Shown here in pieces: positions 11,096-21,193 of a stretch of DNA of 64,000 bases. A program made the translations under genes and the position numbers. Source of the DNA: Vanilla planifolia (Eukaryota > Streptophyta > Magnoliopsida > Asparagales > Orchidaceae); NCBI GenBank assembly GCA_023846275.1, contig JAIUJO010000908.1:1-64000 (forward strand), written 5' to 3'. Each line of letters opens with the position of its first letter. The stretch's first letter is position 1. The notes under the pieces are model-generated. The model was not told the DNA's origin. It ran no database searches and saw nothing but the letters and a program-made list of their open reading frames with translations.

Positions 11096-13680
11096 CGAAG
11101 TAGAAAAAGAATAGGTAGAGGAAGAAGAAGAAGAAGTGAGAACAAAAAGAAGAAGAAAAGAAGAAAAAAATAAGAGAAGGAAAAAATGATGATGAAGAAG
11201 AAGAAGTAGAAAAAGAAGAAGAAGAACAGGAAGAAGAAGAAGAGCAAGAAGAAGATGACGAAAAAAAGAAAGAAGAAGAAGAAGAAGAAGAAGAAGAAGA
11301 AGAGGAAGAGGAAGAAGAGGAATAAGAAGAAGAAAAATAAAGCAGAAGATTAAGGAAAGAAAAAAGAAGTAATTAAGAAGATGGAAGAAGGAAGAAGGAA
11401 GAAGGAAAAAGGAAGAAGGAAGAAGATGAAGAAGAAAAAGAAGAAGAAGAAGAAGAAGAAGAGGAAGAGGAGGAAGACGAAGAAGAGGTAGAGGAAGAGG
11501 ACAAGAAGGAGGTAGAAGAGCACTAAGAGAAATTGGAAGAAGAAGAAAAGGAAGAAGACGATAAATAAGAAGAAGAAGAAGAAGATAAAGATGAATAAGG
11601 TGAAGAAGAAGAAGAAAATGAAGAGGAAGAAGAAAAAGAAGATGTAGAAGAAGAAGAAGAAGAAGAAGAAGAAGAGAATGAGAAGAAGAAGAAGAAGAAG
11701 AAGAAGAAGACAAAGAAGAAGAAGAAGAAGAAGAAGAAGAAGGAGAAGAAGAGGAAACCAAAGAAGAAGAAAAGGAAGAAGTCAAAGAAGTAGAAAAAAA
11801 GATGATGAAGAAGAAGACGACAAAGAAGAAGAAATAGAAGATGAAGAAGTAGAAGAGAAGAAGAAGAAGTAGTAATAGTAGCAGAAGGAGAAGACGATGA
11901 AGATAGAAGAAGGAAAAGAAATAAAGAGGAAAGTAGAAGGAATAAGAAGAAAGATTAAGAACAAAGAACAAATAGGAAAGAAGAAAAAAGAAAGAAGAAA
12001 GAAGAAGAAAGGGAAATCAAGGAAGAAAGAAGATGGAAGAAGCAAGATTGAAGAAGGAAGAAAGAAGATGGATGGAGGAAGGAATATTAAAGAAGGCAGA
12101 AGGAAGAAGAAATAAGAAAGAAGAAAGATAAAAGAAGAAAGAATAAAGAAGAAAGAAGTAGAAGGAAAAGTGGAAGGAGGAGAAGGGGAAAGGAAAGGAG
12201 GAAGAAGAGAACAAGAAGGAGAAGGAAAAGAAGAAGGAAAAGGAGAAGGAGAAGAAGAAGAAGAAGACGAGAAAGAAAGAGAGGAAGAAGGACAAGAGGA
12301 AGAAGGAGAAGAATAAGAAGTAGAAGATGAAGTACAGAAGAAGAAGAAGAATAAAAAGAATAAGGAGAGGTAGAAGAAGAAGAAGAAGAAGATGAAGAAG
12401 AAGAAGTAAGTAGAAGAAGAAGATGATGAAAAGCAAGAATGAGAACAAGAAGAACGAGGTAAGGAAGAAGAAGAATAAGAAGAAGAAGAAAAACATGAAG
12501 AAGAAAAAATTGAAGAGGAAGAAGAAGAAGAAGGAGAGGAAGATAAGGAAGAAGTGAAAGAAGAACAAGAAGAGGAGGAAGAAGAAGAATAGGAAGATAA
12601 GGTACTAGTGGAGGAGGAAGAAAAAGAAGAAGTACAAAAAGAAGAAAGAAAGGAGGATAAAGAAGGAAAAGAGGAAAAAGCACAAGAAAAAGGATGGGAA
12701 GAAGAAGAAGAGGAAGAATAAGAAAAAGGTAGAAGAAGAAGAAAAAGAAGAAGATGAAGAAGAAGAAGAAGAAGAAGAAGAAGAAGAGAAGAAGAAGAAG
12801 AAGAGGAAGAAGAAGTAGAAGAAGAAGAAGAAGGAGAAGAAGAAGCGAAAGAAGAAGATGAAGAAAAGAAGAAGAAGAAGAAGATGAAGAAGAAGCAGAA
12901 GATGAAAGAGAAGAAGAAGAAGGATAGGAAGGAGAAGAAGAAGAAGAAGGAGACGAAGAACAAGTCAAAGAAGAAGGACAAGAGGAAGAAGAACAAGAAG
13001 GAGAAGAAGAAGAAGAGGAAGAAGGGGATGAAGAAGTAGAAGAGCAAGGAAAGGAAGAGGAAGAAGAAGAAGTAGAAGAATAAGAGAAAGAGGAGAAGGA
13101 AGAAGAAGAAGAAAAAAAAAAGGGAAAGATGAAGAAGAATATAAAGAAGAACAAGAAGAAGACAAGAAAGAAGAAGAAGAAGAAGAATAGAAAGAAGAAG
13201 TGGAAGAAGAAGAGGAAGAAGAGAAAGTGAAGAAGAAGAAGAAAAAGAAGTAAAGGAAGATGGAGGGGAAGAAGAAGAAGAAGAAGAAGAAAAAATAGGA
13301 GTAGAAGAAAAGAAGAGGAAGAAAAAGAAGTACTAGTGACAGAAGAAGACAAAGAAGAAGATGGAGAAAAAGAAGAAGATTATGATAATGATGAAGTAGG
13401 AGAAGAACAAGTAGAGGAAGAAGAAGAGAAAGAAGTAGAAGAAGAAGAATAAGAAGAGCAAGGACAAAAACATGAAGAAGAAGAGGAAAAAGAAGAAGGG
13501 GAAGTGTAAGAAGATTTAGAAGAAGAAGAAAAAAAAGAAAAAGAAGTTAAAGATGAGGAAGAAGAAAAAGAAGAAGAGGAAGAAGGGGAGGATGAAGATG
13601 AGGGGTAAAAAGAAGAAGAAGAGGAGGAAGAAGAAGAGATAAAAGAAGAGGAGGAAGAAGAAGAAGAAGAGAAAGAAATG

Positions 13681-14664
13681 ACATATTAGGGTTAAGGATC
13701 AATGGTTAGGGATTAGAAATAGGGATTAAGTGTTGAAGGAATACGCATTAAGTGTCAAAGAATATGGTTTAAAGATTAAGTAGGTAGGGATTAGTGATTA
13801 GGGATTTTGAATTTAGTAATTAGGGATTAGTGATTAGGGTTTAATGAGTATGGATTAGGGAATAAGAAATAGTGAGATATGATTAGATATTAGAGTTTAA
13901 GGATTAGGGATTAGGGATGAAGGGATTAATGAATAAAGATTAGAGATTAAGATTGAAAATTTAAGGGATTAAGGATTAGGTGTTGAGGATTAAGAATTAG
14001 GGATTAGGGATTAGGCAGTATACATTAGGGAACAAAGTTTGAAGATTAGAGTAGGAGAGTTTAGTTATTAAGGTTCAAGGTGTTAGCATTTAGGGATTAA
14101 AGTTTAAGGATTAAGGAGTAGGGATTAGGGAATAAGTAATAAATATTTGATATTAGAAATTATGGATTACGGATTAAGGATTAAGAATTAGGAATGAAGG
14201 GATGAATCAATAAGGATTAGAGATTAAGGATTAAAATTTAAGGGATTAATTATTAAGGATTATGGATTAGAGATTAGAGATTTAAGATAAAATATTAGAG
14301 ATTAAGGAATAGAGATTAGGGATTAGAGATTAAAGATTAAGGATGTAGGATTAAGGATTAAATAATAGAGATTATGGATTAGAGATTAAAGGATTAAGAT
14401 TAGCAATAGAGATTAAATATTAAGGTATTAAGAATTAAAGGTCAATGATTAAGGATTAGGGATTAGTATTAGGAATTAGAGATTAGGTATAAGGTTTATG
14501 GATTATAGATTATGGATTATGGATTAAGTATTAGAGATTAGAGTTTAGGGATTAGTAATTAGGGATTAAAGGTTAGGGACTAAAGATTAAGGGTTGAAAA
14601 TTAAGGATGGATTATTCATTAGGGATTAAGGATTTGTGATTAAAGGTTAGGTATTAGGTGTTGG
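13681..14664 (+). repeat. ATTAGGG-type heptamer tract, tract 5
   Basis: A long tract of about 985 bp. The landmark GATTAATTATTAAGG begins at 14244. Units vary among GATTAGG, GATTAAG, GATTATG and GATTAGA. No coding potential is visible. Confidence 0.9.
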
Positions 14665-15237
14665 GGAGAAGGAAGAAGGAGAAGGAGAAGAGTAAGAAGA
14701 AGAAGACGAAGACGAAGAATGTGAAGTAGAAGAAGAAGAAAAAGAAGATCAACAAGAAGAAGATGATGAGGAAGATAAAGAAGAAGAAGAAGAAGAAGAA
14801 GAAGAAAATGAACAAAAAGAGCAGAAGAAGAAGAAGAAGAAGAAGAAGAAGAAGAAGAAATAGAGGAGGAAGAAATAGAAGAATAAGGAGGAGAAGAAGA
14901 AGAAGAAAAAGAAGAAGAAGAAGAAGAAGAAGAAGAGGAAAAAGAAGAAGAGGAAAATGAAGAAAAAGGAGAAGAAAGTGAAGTAGAAGAAGAAGAAGAA
15001 TAAGAGGAAAATGAAGAAGAGGAAGATGAGGACGATTAAAAGAAGAAGAAGAAGTGGCTGAAGAAGAGGAAAAAGAAGAAGAAGAAGAGGAAGAAGAAGA
15101 AGAAGAAAAGGAAAAGAAGAAGAGGAAGAAGAAGAAGAGGAAGAGTATAGAGAAGAAGAAGACAAAGATGAGGAAGAAGAAGAAGAAGAAGAGGAGGAAG
15201 AAGAAGAAGAAGAAGTAGAAGAAGAGGAAGAAGAGAT
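14665..15237 (+). repeat. GAA-rich purine array, block 6
   Basis: Opens with a very short GGAAGAA/GGAGAA zone (about 14668-14700) and is otherwise GAA, including a perfect run of about 12 units at 14823-14859. Confidence 0.92.
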
Positions 15238-15940
15238 GGATTAGGGATTATGGATCAGGGGTTAGAGGCTAGGTACTCATGATTAAGGACTAAAGCTTTA
15301 GGGATTATGTATCATGAAATAAGGATTGAAGATTAGGGAAGGAAGGATTAGTGATTAAGGATTTAAGTGTTAACAATTAGAAATTAGGATATATATGTAT
15401 TAAAAATTAGGGATTAGGAAGTAGAGATTTGGGAAGAAGTAATATTGATTTGGGATTAGGTGTTTAGTATCAAGGGTTAGGAATTAAGGAATAAGGATGA
15501 AGGGAATAATAATTAGAGATTAGAGATTATGGATTAAGAATTAAGGGATTTATTATTAAATATTATGCCTTAGAGAATATGGATTTAGGATTAGGGATTA
15601 GGTATTGAAGAATAGGGTTTAGGGATTAGAAATTAGAGATTAGAGATGTAGAATTTAGTATTAGAGATTAGGGATTTGGGATTATAGATTAGGGGATTGC
15701 TATTTGCATTAGTGATTAAAGATTAGTGATTAAGGATTAGTGATTAATGATTAAGGATTAGGGACTGAGGATTAGGGATTATAGATTAGGGTTTGTGGAT
15801 TATAGATTGAGGATTATAGATTAAGGATTTTGTATTAAAGATTAGAGTTCAAGGGTTAGAGATTAGGGATTATAGGACAGTGAATAAACATAAAAGATTG
15901 GAGATTTAGGAAGGATTAAGGATTAAAGATTAGGGAATAG
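15238..15940 (+). repeat. ATTAGGG-type heptamer tract, tract 6
   Basis: A heptamer tract carrying GGGAAGGAAGGATT at about 15336, roughly 100 bp from its left edge, and a variant of the second landmark, GATTTATTATTAAA, at 15547. Confidence 0.9.
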
Positions 15941-16044
15941 GGAGAAGGAAGAAAGAAGCTGGAAAGGAAAAAGAAGAATAAGAAGAAAACAAAGAGAAAG
16001 AACAAGAGGATGAATAAAGATAAAGAAAGAAGAAAGAAGTGAAG
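15941..16044 (+). repeat. GAA-rich purine array, left remnant split by the insertion
   Basis: About 100 bp of AGAAAGA-type purine repeat that ends abruptly where the complex insert begins. It continues in kind at 17984, so the insert sits inside one purine block. Confidence 0.85.
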
Positions 16045-16250
16045 TGTTTCGTGCTAAGGAAATCCCACAAGAGGGGGGTGAATTGTGTATTTAAAATTTT
16101 ATGAATTTCGAAATTAAACTTAAAAACCTTTAAGCAAGAGTAAAGAGAGTTGAACACACAAATTTTTAAGTGGTTCGACTCAAAACCGAGTCTGCGTTCA
16201 CCCCCAATTGGTGTTGGGAAAAATCCACTAAATGCACAGATTACAAGTGA

Positions 16251-16350
16251 GGTTTTTCATACGGTTCACCTCAAACCTATTTGGGATTTTTACTACGGCT
16301 AATCCCAAACCTACTTGAGTTTTTACCGGGCTCAACTCAAACCCGGGGCT
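16251..16350 (+). repeat. Imperfect 33-34 bp tandem repeat in the insert, 3 copies
   Basis: Three diverged copies, whose TTTTT starts lie at 16253, 16287 and 16320. Each has TTTTT, then a CGG- or GGGCTC-type core, then CAAACC. It lies in the left part of the element, within the U3-like region if this is an LTR. Confidence 0.6.
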
Positions 16351-16784
16351 TTAGCACTACTGCCGGGATGCCCTTGCCCCAAAACGAAAAGTACAACGAT
16401 TGGCAAAAAACTTAAGAGAATAGGAGAAAAGAGGAGGCACACACAACCAACAAATTAGAGGGATAGAAATTGAGAAATAATTGAAAAACCTCTAATTCCA
16501 ATAGCCTTCTTGCCGCTTTGCTTTTTGAGCTTGGATGCACCGTTTTTTCATGAGTGCTCGAATTTTGAGATGTGAAATCTTTGGAAAATTTAGCAAAGGT
16601 TAAACTAAAAAATACATCAATTTTTCTTATTTATAGAGCTCAAATTTGAGCTCTAAAAACACCCCCAACGGCTCCAAAAATTAATTAGCCGTTTGGGCAA
16701 CCGATGGAAAGCAGCCACCGTCCGATCCAGGCCCAAAAACGAACGGCGCAGAATGATTTACGCATTTTACCGTTCGGGCTTAAT

Positions 16785-16940
16785 CTAGAGCGTTGGATCC
16801 GGGCACGTAATCGAACGGCACGGATTAATCTTGCGATTACCGTTTACGCGATTTAATCCCGTGCGTAGGATTCGGGCGCAAAGAAGAACGACACATATTT
16901 TACCTTACGGGATGAATCCTGTGCGTTGGATCCGGGTGGG
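16785..16940 (+). repeat. Degenerate 60-73 bp repeat with GCGTTGGATCCGGG core
   Basis: The core appears at 16790, 16863 (as GCGTAGGATTCGGG) and 16923, with related ACCGTT/TTAATC spacers between. This is the most CpG-rich part of the window. The C-to-T differences between copies fit methylation decay, which is an inference. Confidence 0.55.
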
Positions 16941-16988
16941 CTTGATCTGAGCCATTAGATCCCGCGAAGGCTGAAACTGGGATTTTTA

Positions 16989-17030
16989 GTCCCACATTGC
17001 ATATGCGGAAGTTTTGGAGCGCTATATAAG
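16989..17030 (+). promoter_or_regulatory. snRNA-type promoter: USE-like element plus TATA box
   Basis: GTCCCACATTG at 16989-16999 differs by one base from the plant snRNA upstream sequence element RTCCCACATCG. TATATAAG lies at 17023-17030, with 23 bp between them. In plant snRNA genes the spacing sets polymerase choice: about three helical turns for Pol III (U6 type) and about four for Pol II. The spacing here is closer to the Pol III class. Similar CCCACAT/TATA pairs also occur in plant LTR promoters, so an ordinary Pol II LTR promoter remains possible. Either reading predicts transcription to the right from about 17050-17060. Confidence 0.5.
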
Positions 17031-17051
17031 AAATCCACCCTGTTTACATTG

Positions 17052-17381
17052 CGAGCCTCTTTGGGGTTGGCTCCCCCTTCCTTGACCAGGACTTGATCAC
17101 CTTGTTCAGGTTGACATAGCCAAGAATTGTTCATTGACTGTTGACCGCGCTGCAGTTTGACCTAGCCGAGCTCCTCTCGGCGGGCTTTGGGCGGGCTTGG
17201 CTTAGCCAGGCACTGTTGATTTGACCGTTGACCAGCGCTAGCCGAGCTCCTCTCGGCGGGCTTTGGGTGGGCTTAGCTTAGCCAGGCACTATTGATTTGA
17301 CCGTTGACTAGCGCTAGCCGAGCTCCTCTCGATGGGCTTTGGGGGGGCTTGGCTCGGCCTTCTCGGGTCAACCAAATTTTT
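17052..17381 (+). ncRNA. Candidate short RNA downstream of the USE/TATA pair (speculative)
   Basis: If the promoter at 16989-17030 is used by Pol III, transcription would begin about 23 nt past the TATA box. The next run of four or more T residues on the + strand is TTTTT at 17377, so a Pol III transcript would be about 330 nt. No earlier TTTT run occurs. The predicted RNA would contain the three 76-bp repeat copies, each with a GCCGAG-type hairpin. It does not resemble U6, U3 or 7SL as far as I can judge. Start and end are inferred, and no expression evidence exists. Confidence 0.25.
17162..17371 (+). repeat. 76-bp tandem repeat, about 2.8 copies, hairpin in each unit
   Basis: Units start CTAGCCGAG at 17162, 17238 and 17314 (exactly 76 bp apart), and the third is cut short. 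Units 1 and 2 contain GCCGAG-CTCCT-CTCGGC, a perfect 6-bp stem with a 5-nt loop. In unit 3 the stem is weakened (CTCGAT). A diverged half-unit may lie just upstream (about 17118-17160, with TAGCCAAG and TTGACCG echoes). High identity between copies 1 and 2 suggests a fairly recent duplication. Confidence 0.85.
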
Positions 17382-17400
17382 ATTTTTAACTTAAATTTTT
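17377..17400 (+). terminator. T-runs, possible Pol III terminator
   Basis: Three TTTTT runs at 17377-17381, 17383-17387 and 17396-17400, the first such runs downstream of the USE/TATA pair. They are sufficient for Pol III termination if that polymerase is used. In AT-rich plant DNA such runs are also common by chance. Confidence 0.3.
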
Positions 17401-17863
17401 AATTTCTAAAAGACCTAGACGGGCTGATTTTGCACCGGGTCGACCCGCCCATTTCTACAGTGCATTTTCCCAAGACTTCACCTCTTTTAGGGTATTTTTG
17501 ATGAATTTTTGTGCCAAAAATTTGAATATCAATGTATAAAGATAATTTTATATTCTTATAGTATTATAAGTTATTTAAATAACTATGAAAAGAAATTCAT
17601 GAAAAACAATTCCAAAGTAATATTAAAAAATCAAAAACAATGTCTATATATTTTGTCAAATATGCTTGGTCCAAAAATCAAAATTCAGTATTAAATAACT
17701 TTATAATATTTTTAAATGTTAATACTACTAGTGTGCCTCATAATCTCAAAGTTTGGACATATTAAATTCAAGAGAAATAAAAAGAAATTCAATTATAAAA
17801 AATCTTGTGCATGTCTCAAATTTCCTTGAAGTATGCCATGACCTCAAGGCCCTTAGAGACCAT

Positions 17864-17883
17864 TATTTTAGACATCTAAAATA
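17864..17883. repeat. Near-perfect palindrome, 9-bp arms
   Basis: TATTTTAGA and its reverse complement TCTAAAATA, separated by CA. It could form a small hairpin. It lies about 100 bp from the right edge of the insert. Confidence 0.8.
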
Positions 17884-17886
17884 CAT

Positions 17887-17931
17887 GGCTTGATTTAATT
17901 AATTAGTAATAATTTTACTTAAAATCAAGCC
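17887..17931. repeat. Inverted repeat, 10-bp arms with 25-bp loop
   Basis: GGCTTGATTT (17887-17896) and AAATCAAGCC (17922-17931) are exact reverse complements. A subterminal hairpin about 50 bp from the right edge recalls 3' hairpins of some non-autonomous elements. The CTRR end of a Helitron is not present. Confidence 0.7.
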
Positions 17932-17983
17932 CAAATAAAATATTCACATTTATGCTTTACTCATCAAACACATGGGTGCAACA

Positions 17984-18047
17984 AGAAGGAAGAAAGGGAA
18001 AGGAAAAATGAAGGAAGAAGGAAGAAAGGGAAAGGAAAAATGAAGGA
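17984..18047 (+). repeat. Perfect 32-bp tandem duplication
   Basis: Two identical 32-bp copies (17984-18015 and 18016-18047), directly abutting the right edge of the inserted element. Identity is unusual in this diverged array and suggests a recent event. Confidence 0.85.
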
Positions 18048-18656
18048 AGAAGGAAGAAGAAAGAAGAAGGAAGAAGAAGAAGAAGGACAAATAAAATAAG
18101 AAAGAAGAATAGGAAAAAGAGGAAAAGGGGAATGAGAAGGAAAAGGAGATGGAGAAGGAGATGAAGAAGGAGAAGGAGAAGGAGTAGGAGAAGGAATAGG
18201 AGAAGGAGAAGTAGAAGGAGGAGGAGAAGGAAGACAAAGAGAAAGGAAAGGAGAAGAAGAGTGAAGAGAAGAAGAAGAAGAAGAAGAAGAAGGAATTAAA
18301 GAAGAAGTGGATGAAGAAAAGGAATAAAAAGAACAAAGAAGAAGAAGAAGAAGAAGAGGAGGAGGAACTAGAAGAAAAAGAAGAAGTGGATGAAGAAGAG
18401 GAATAAAAAGAACAAAAAAAGAAGGAGAAGAAGAAGAAGAAGAAGAGAAAGAGTAAGAAGAGGAGGAGGAGGAAGAAGAAGAAGAAGAGGAGGTTGATGA
18501 ACAAGAAGAAGAAGAACAAAAAATTGTAGGGAAGAGGAAGAAGAACAAGAAAAAGAAGAAGAGAAAAAAGAGGAGGAAGATGATGAAGAAGAGGAAGAAG
18601 AGGAAAAAGAAAAAGAAGAAGACAAGGAAGAAAAAAAAGAAGAATAAGAAGAAAAG
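17984..18656 (+). repeat. GAA-rich purine array, block 8 (right of the insertion)
   Basis: Clear polar order: GGAAGAA heptamers (17984-18080), GGAGAA hexamers (about 18130-18240), then GAA triplets. The heptamer zone begins immediately at the insert boundary. Confidence 0.92.
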
Positions 18657-19389
18657 TTGGATTAGGGAATTGGAATTAGGGGTTAGGGATTAAAGAATAG
18701 AGATTAGGAAATGAAGGATTATGGATTAGGTATTAGGGAATACGGATTAAAGATTAGGAAGGGAGAGATTAAGGATTAGGGATTAGTGATTAGGGATTTG
18801 AGGGTTAGTAATTAAGGATTAAGGTTTAGGGATTAAGGATTAAGGATTAGGAAATAGAGATTAGGAATAGTAATGGGGATTAGGGATAAGGAATTAAGGA
18901 TTATGGATTAGGGATTGTGGATTAATGACCAATAATAAAGGGATTAATGATTAGTGATTAAACATTAGGGATTAAGAATTAAGGGATTAATTATTAAGGA
19001 TTAGGTATTATAGATTTAGGATTTAGGACAAGGGATTGAAGATTAGGGAATAGCAATTTAGGATTAGTGATTATAGATTAGAGATTTGGGATGTTGGATT
19101 TAGGATTAGAGATTAAAATTAGAGATTAGAGATTAATGGATTAGGATAAGTATTAGAGATTAGGGATTAGGGATTAAGTATTTTGGATTTGTGATTAAGG
19201 ATTAAGGATTATGTATTAGAGATTATAGATTAAGTATTATGGATTATAGATTAGGGATTAATGATTAGGTATTATGGATTATAGTTTAGGGAGTAGAGAT
19301 TAGGGATTAAAGGTTAGGGATTAAATTTTAAGGATTGGAGATTTGGGATGGATTAGTGATTATGGATTAAATGTTAGGGATTAGGGAGT
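18657..19389 (+). repeat. ATTAGGG-type heptamer tract, tract 7
   Basis: A heptamer tract with both landmarks: GGAAGGGAGAGATT at about 18757 (100 bp in) and GATTAAGAATTAAGG followed by GATTAATTATTAAGG at 18985. Confidence 0.9.
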
Positions 19390-20042
19390 AGGAAAAAGAA
19401 AAAAAGAAGAAAAAGAGCAAGAAGAAGAAGGGGAAAATGAAGAATAAGAAAAAGAAGAAGAGGAAGAATGAAAATGAAGGAAGAAGTAAGAAGGAAGGAG
19501 GAAAGGAGAAGAAGGAAGGTAGAACAAAAAAGGAAGAAGAAAGAAGAAAGAAGTTAGAAGGAAGAAAAAAGAGGAGGAAGAAGAGGAAGCAGAAGGGAAG
19601 GCAGAAAGAGGAGGAAGGAGAGGAGATGGAGAAAGAGAAGGAGATGGAGAAGAAGGAGAAGGAGAAGGAGAAGGAGTTCGAGGAGTAGAAGTAGAAAGAG
19701 AACGAGAAGAAGAAAGACAAAGAAAGAATAAAGAGAAGAAGAAGGAGAAGAAGAAGAAGAGGAGGAGGAGGAGGAAGAAGAAGATATAGAAGAAGAAGGA
19801 GAAGAAGTAGAAGAAGAAGAAGAAGTGGAAGAAGTAGAGGAATAAGAAGAAAAAGAAAAGAAGAAGGAGAAGATGAAGTTGAGGAAGAAGAAGAAGAGGA
19901 AGAAGAGAAAGAAGAAGAAGAAGAGGAAGATGAAGAAGAAGAAGAAAAAGAGAGGAAGAGGAAGAAGAAGAAGACAAAGAAGAAGTGGAAGTGGAAGATG
20001 AAGAAGAAGCAGAAGATGTGGAAGAAGTGGAAGAAGAAGAAG
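19390..20042 (+). repeat. GAA-rich purine array, block 9
   Basis: Polar order again: AGAAAGA/GGAAGAA heptamers (about 19470-19570), GGAGAA hexamers (about 19610-19680), then GAA triplets to the end. Confidence 0.92.
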
Positions 20043-20431
20043 GATTAAGAATTATTAATTAGAGATTTAGGATTTAGGATTAAAGATTAAGGATTAGGGA
20101 ATAAAAATTAGGGATTTGGGATTAGAGATTAGAGATCAGAGATTTGGGTTAGGATTTATGATTAGAGGTTAGTGATTAGAGATTAAGGGATTATGGTAAG
20201 CATTAGGGATTAGGGATTAAGGACTTGGGAATAGTGACTAAGGATTAGAGATTAAAAATTAGAGATTAGAGATTATGGATTATAGATTATATATTAAGGA
20301 TTAGGCATAAGAGATTAGTGTTTAGGGATTAGAGATTAAGAACTAAAGGTTACAGAATAAAGATTATGGGTTGGATAATTGCAATTGATTAACGATTAGG
20401 GATTAATGATTAGTGATTGCAAATTTGGTAG
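20043..20431 (+). repeat. ATTAGGG-type heptamer tract, tract 8
   Basis: About 390 bp of degenerate GATTAGG/GATTAGA units. Neither landmark is clear. It ends in TTGCAAATTTGG before purine repeat resumes. Confidence 0.88.
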
Positions 20432-21066
20432 ATGAAAGAAGGAAGAAGGGAGAGGGGAGAAAGAAGAAGATGAAGAGGAGGAAAAAGAGGAGGAAATTGA
20501 AGAAGAAGAAGAAGAAGTGGAAGAAGAAGAGGAGAAAAATACAAAAGAAGGAAAAAGAAGGAAGAAGGAAGGAGGAAGGAAGATGGAAGAAAGAAGAAGG
20601 AAGAAGAAACAAGAAAAAGGAGAGAAGAAAAGAGAAAGAAGAAAGAAGAAAGAAGGAAGAAGACGAATAAGAAGAGAAGAAGGGGACAAGGAGAAGGTAG
20701 AAGAGAAGGAGAAGGAGAAGGAGAAAGAGAAGGAGTAAGAGTAGGAGATGGAGTAGGAGAAGTAGAAGGAAAAGGGGAAGGAGAAGAATAAGGTGAAAGA
20801 GAAAGAGAAAGAAAAAAAGGAGAGGAAGAAAGAGTAGGAGAATAAGTACTAGAAGAAGAAATAGAAGAAGAAGAAGAAAAAGAATAAGAAGAAGAAGTAG
20901 AAGAAGAAGAAGAGGAATAAGAAGAATAAGAAAAGAAGTAGAAAGAGAAGAAATAAAGGAAGAGGAAGATGAAGAATAGAAAGTAGAGGAAAAAGTAGGG
21001 GAAGAAAAGAAGAAGATGAAAAAGAAGAAGAAGAAAAAAGGGGAAGAGGAAGAAGAAGAAGGAGAA

Positions 21067-21107
<41 letters not shown>

Positions 21108-21193
21108 TGAGGAGGAAGGAGAAGAAGAAGAGAATTAGGAAGTACAAGAAGAGGAAGAAGAAGACAAAGAAAAAGGAGAAGAGGAAGAAGAGA
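20432..21193 (+). repeat. GAA-rich purine array, block 10
   Basis: The best example of the three-zone order: GGAAGAA heptamers (20435-20680), GGAGAA hexamers (about 20685-20790), then GAA triplets (about 20830 to the end). Confidence 0.92.

Larger units (their letters stand above)
9731..13680 (+). repeat. GAA-rich purine array, block 5
   Basis: A long array of about 3.95 kb with three internal heptamer zones (about 10380-10460, 11380-11430 and 12020-12130). The last is followed by a GGAGAA zone (about 12165-12260) and long GAA. I read it as several modules joined after loss of their ATTAGGG tracts. It also contains an AAC/AAT microsatellite, annotated separately. Confidence 0.92.
16045..17459 (+). 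mobile_element. LTR-like part of the insert (TG...CA)
   Basis: Alternative, shorter boundaries for the element: from TGTTTCG to TTTCTACA, 1415 bp, within the size range of plant LTRs. A promoter-like pair at 16989-17030 would divide it into about 950 bp of U3-like and 430 bp of R/U5-like sequence. No tRNA primer-binding site follows 17459, which favours a solo LTR or a truncated copy. The sharp change to AT-rich sequence after 17460 supports this edge. Confidence 0.4.
16045..17983 (+). mobile_element. Inserted element, probable plant LTR or TRIM-type sequence
   Basis: A 1.94-kb island of ordinary-complexity sequence flanked on both sides by purine repeat. The left edge starts TGTTTCGTGC and continues into a G-run followed by TGAATTG, a form I recall from the ends of many plant LTR-type repeats. 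The right edge ends GGTGCAACA. The outer TGTT and AACA fit LTR-class termini. Possible target duplications (GAAG on both sides) mean nothing in a GAA background. No gag, pol, integrase or transposase frame is present, so this would be a solo LTR or non-autonomous element, possibly with unrelated sequence at its right end. The family is not identified. Confidence 0.6.
17460..17983. other. AT-rich non-repetitive sequence at the right end of the insert
   Basis: About 520 bp of AT-rich sequence unlike the CpG-rich left part. It has no gene I can support. A 61-codon frame at 17509-17694 has no recognisable domain. It may be the right part of the element, or genomic DNA carried with it. Two inverted repeats lie near its end and are listed separately. 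Confidence 0.6.

Noticed and set aside
15930..16157. 75-codon minus-strand frame across the left edge of the insert
   Set aside because: It crosses the junction between the GAA repeat and the inserted element, so it cannot be an ancestral gene, and it has no recognisable domain.
17052..17381. U6, U3 or 7SL RNA gene
   Set aside because: The promoter pair is similar, but the downstream sequence does not match what I recall of those RNAs, so only a generic candidate RNA is listed.
17509..17694. 61-codon frame in the AT-rich part of the insert
   Set aside because: Length expected by chance in AT-rich DNA, with no recognisable motif and no plausible promoter of its own.
16045..17983. Full autonomous retrotransposon
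   Set aside because: No gag, protease, reverse transcriptase or integrase coding sequence, no second LTR, and no primer-binding site or polypurine tract that can be told apart from the background.
16045..17983. Helitron
   Set aside because: A subterminal hairpin exists near the right edge, but there is no TC start, no CTRR end and no A/T insertion site.
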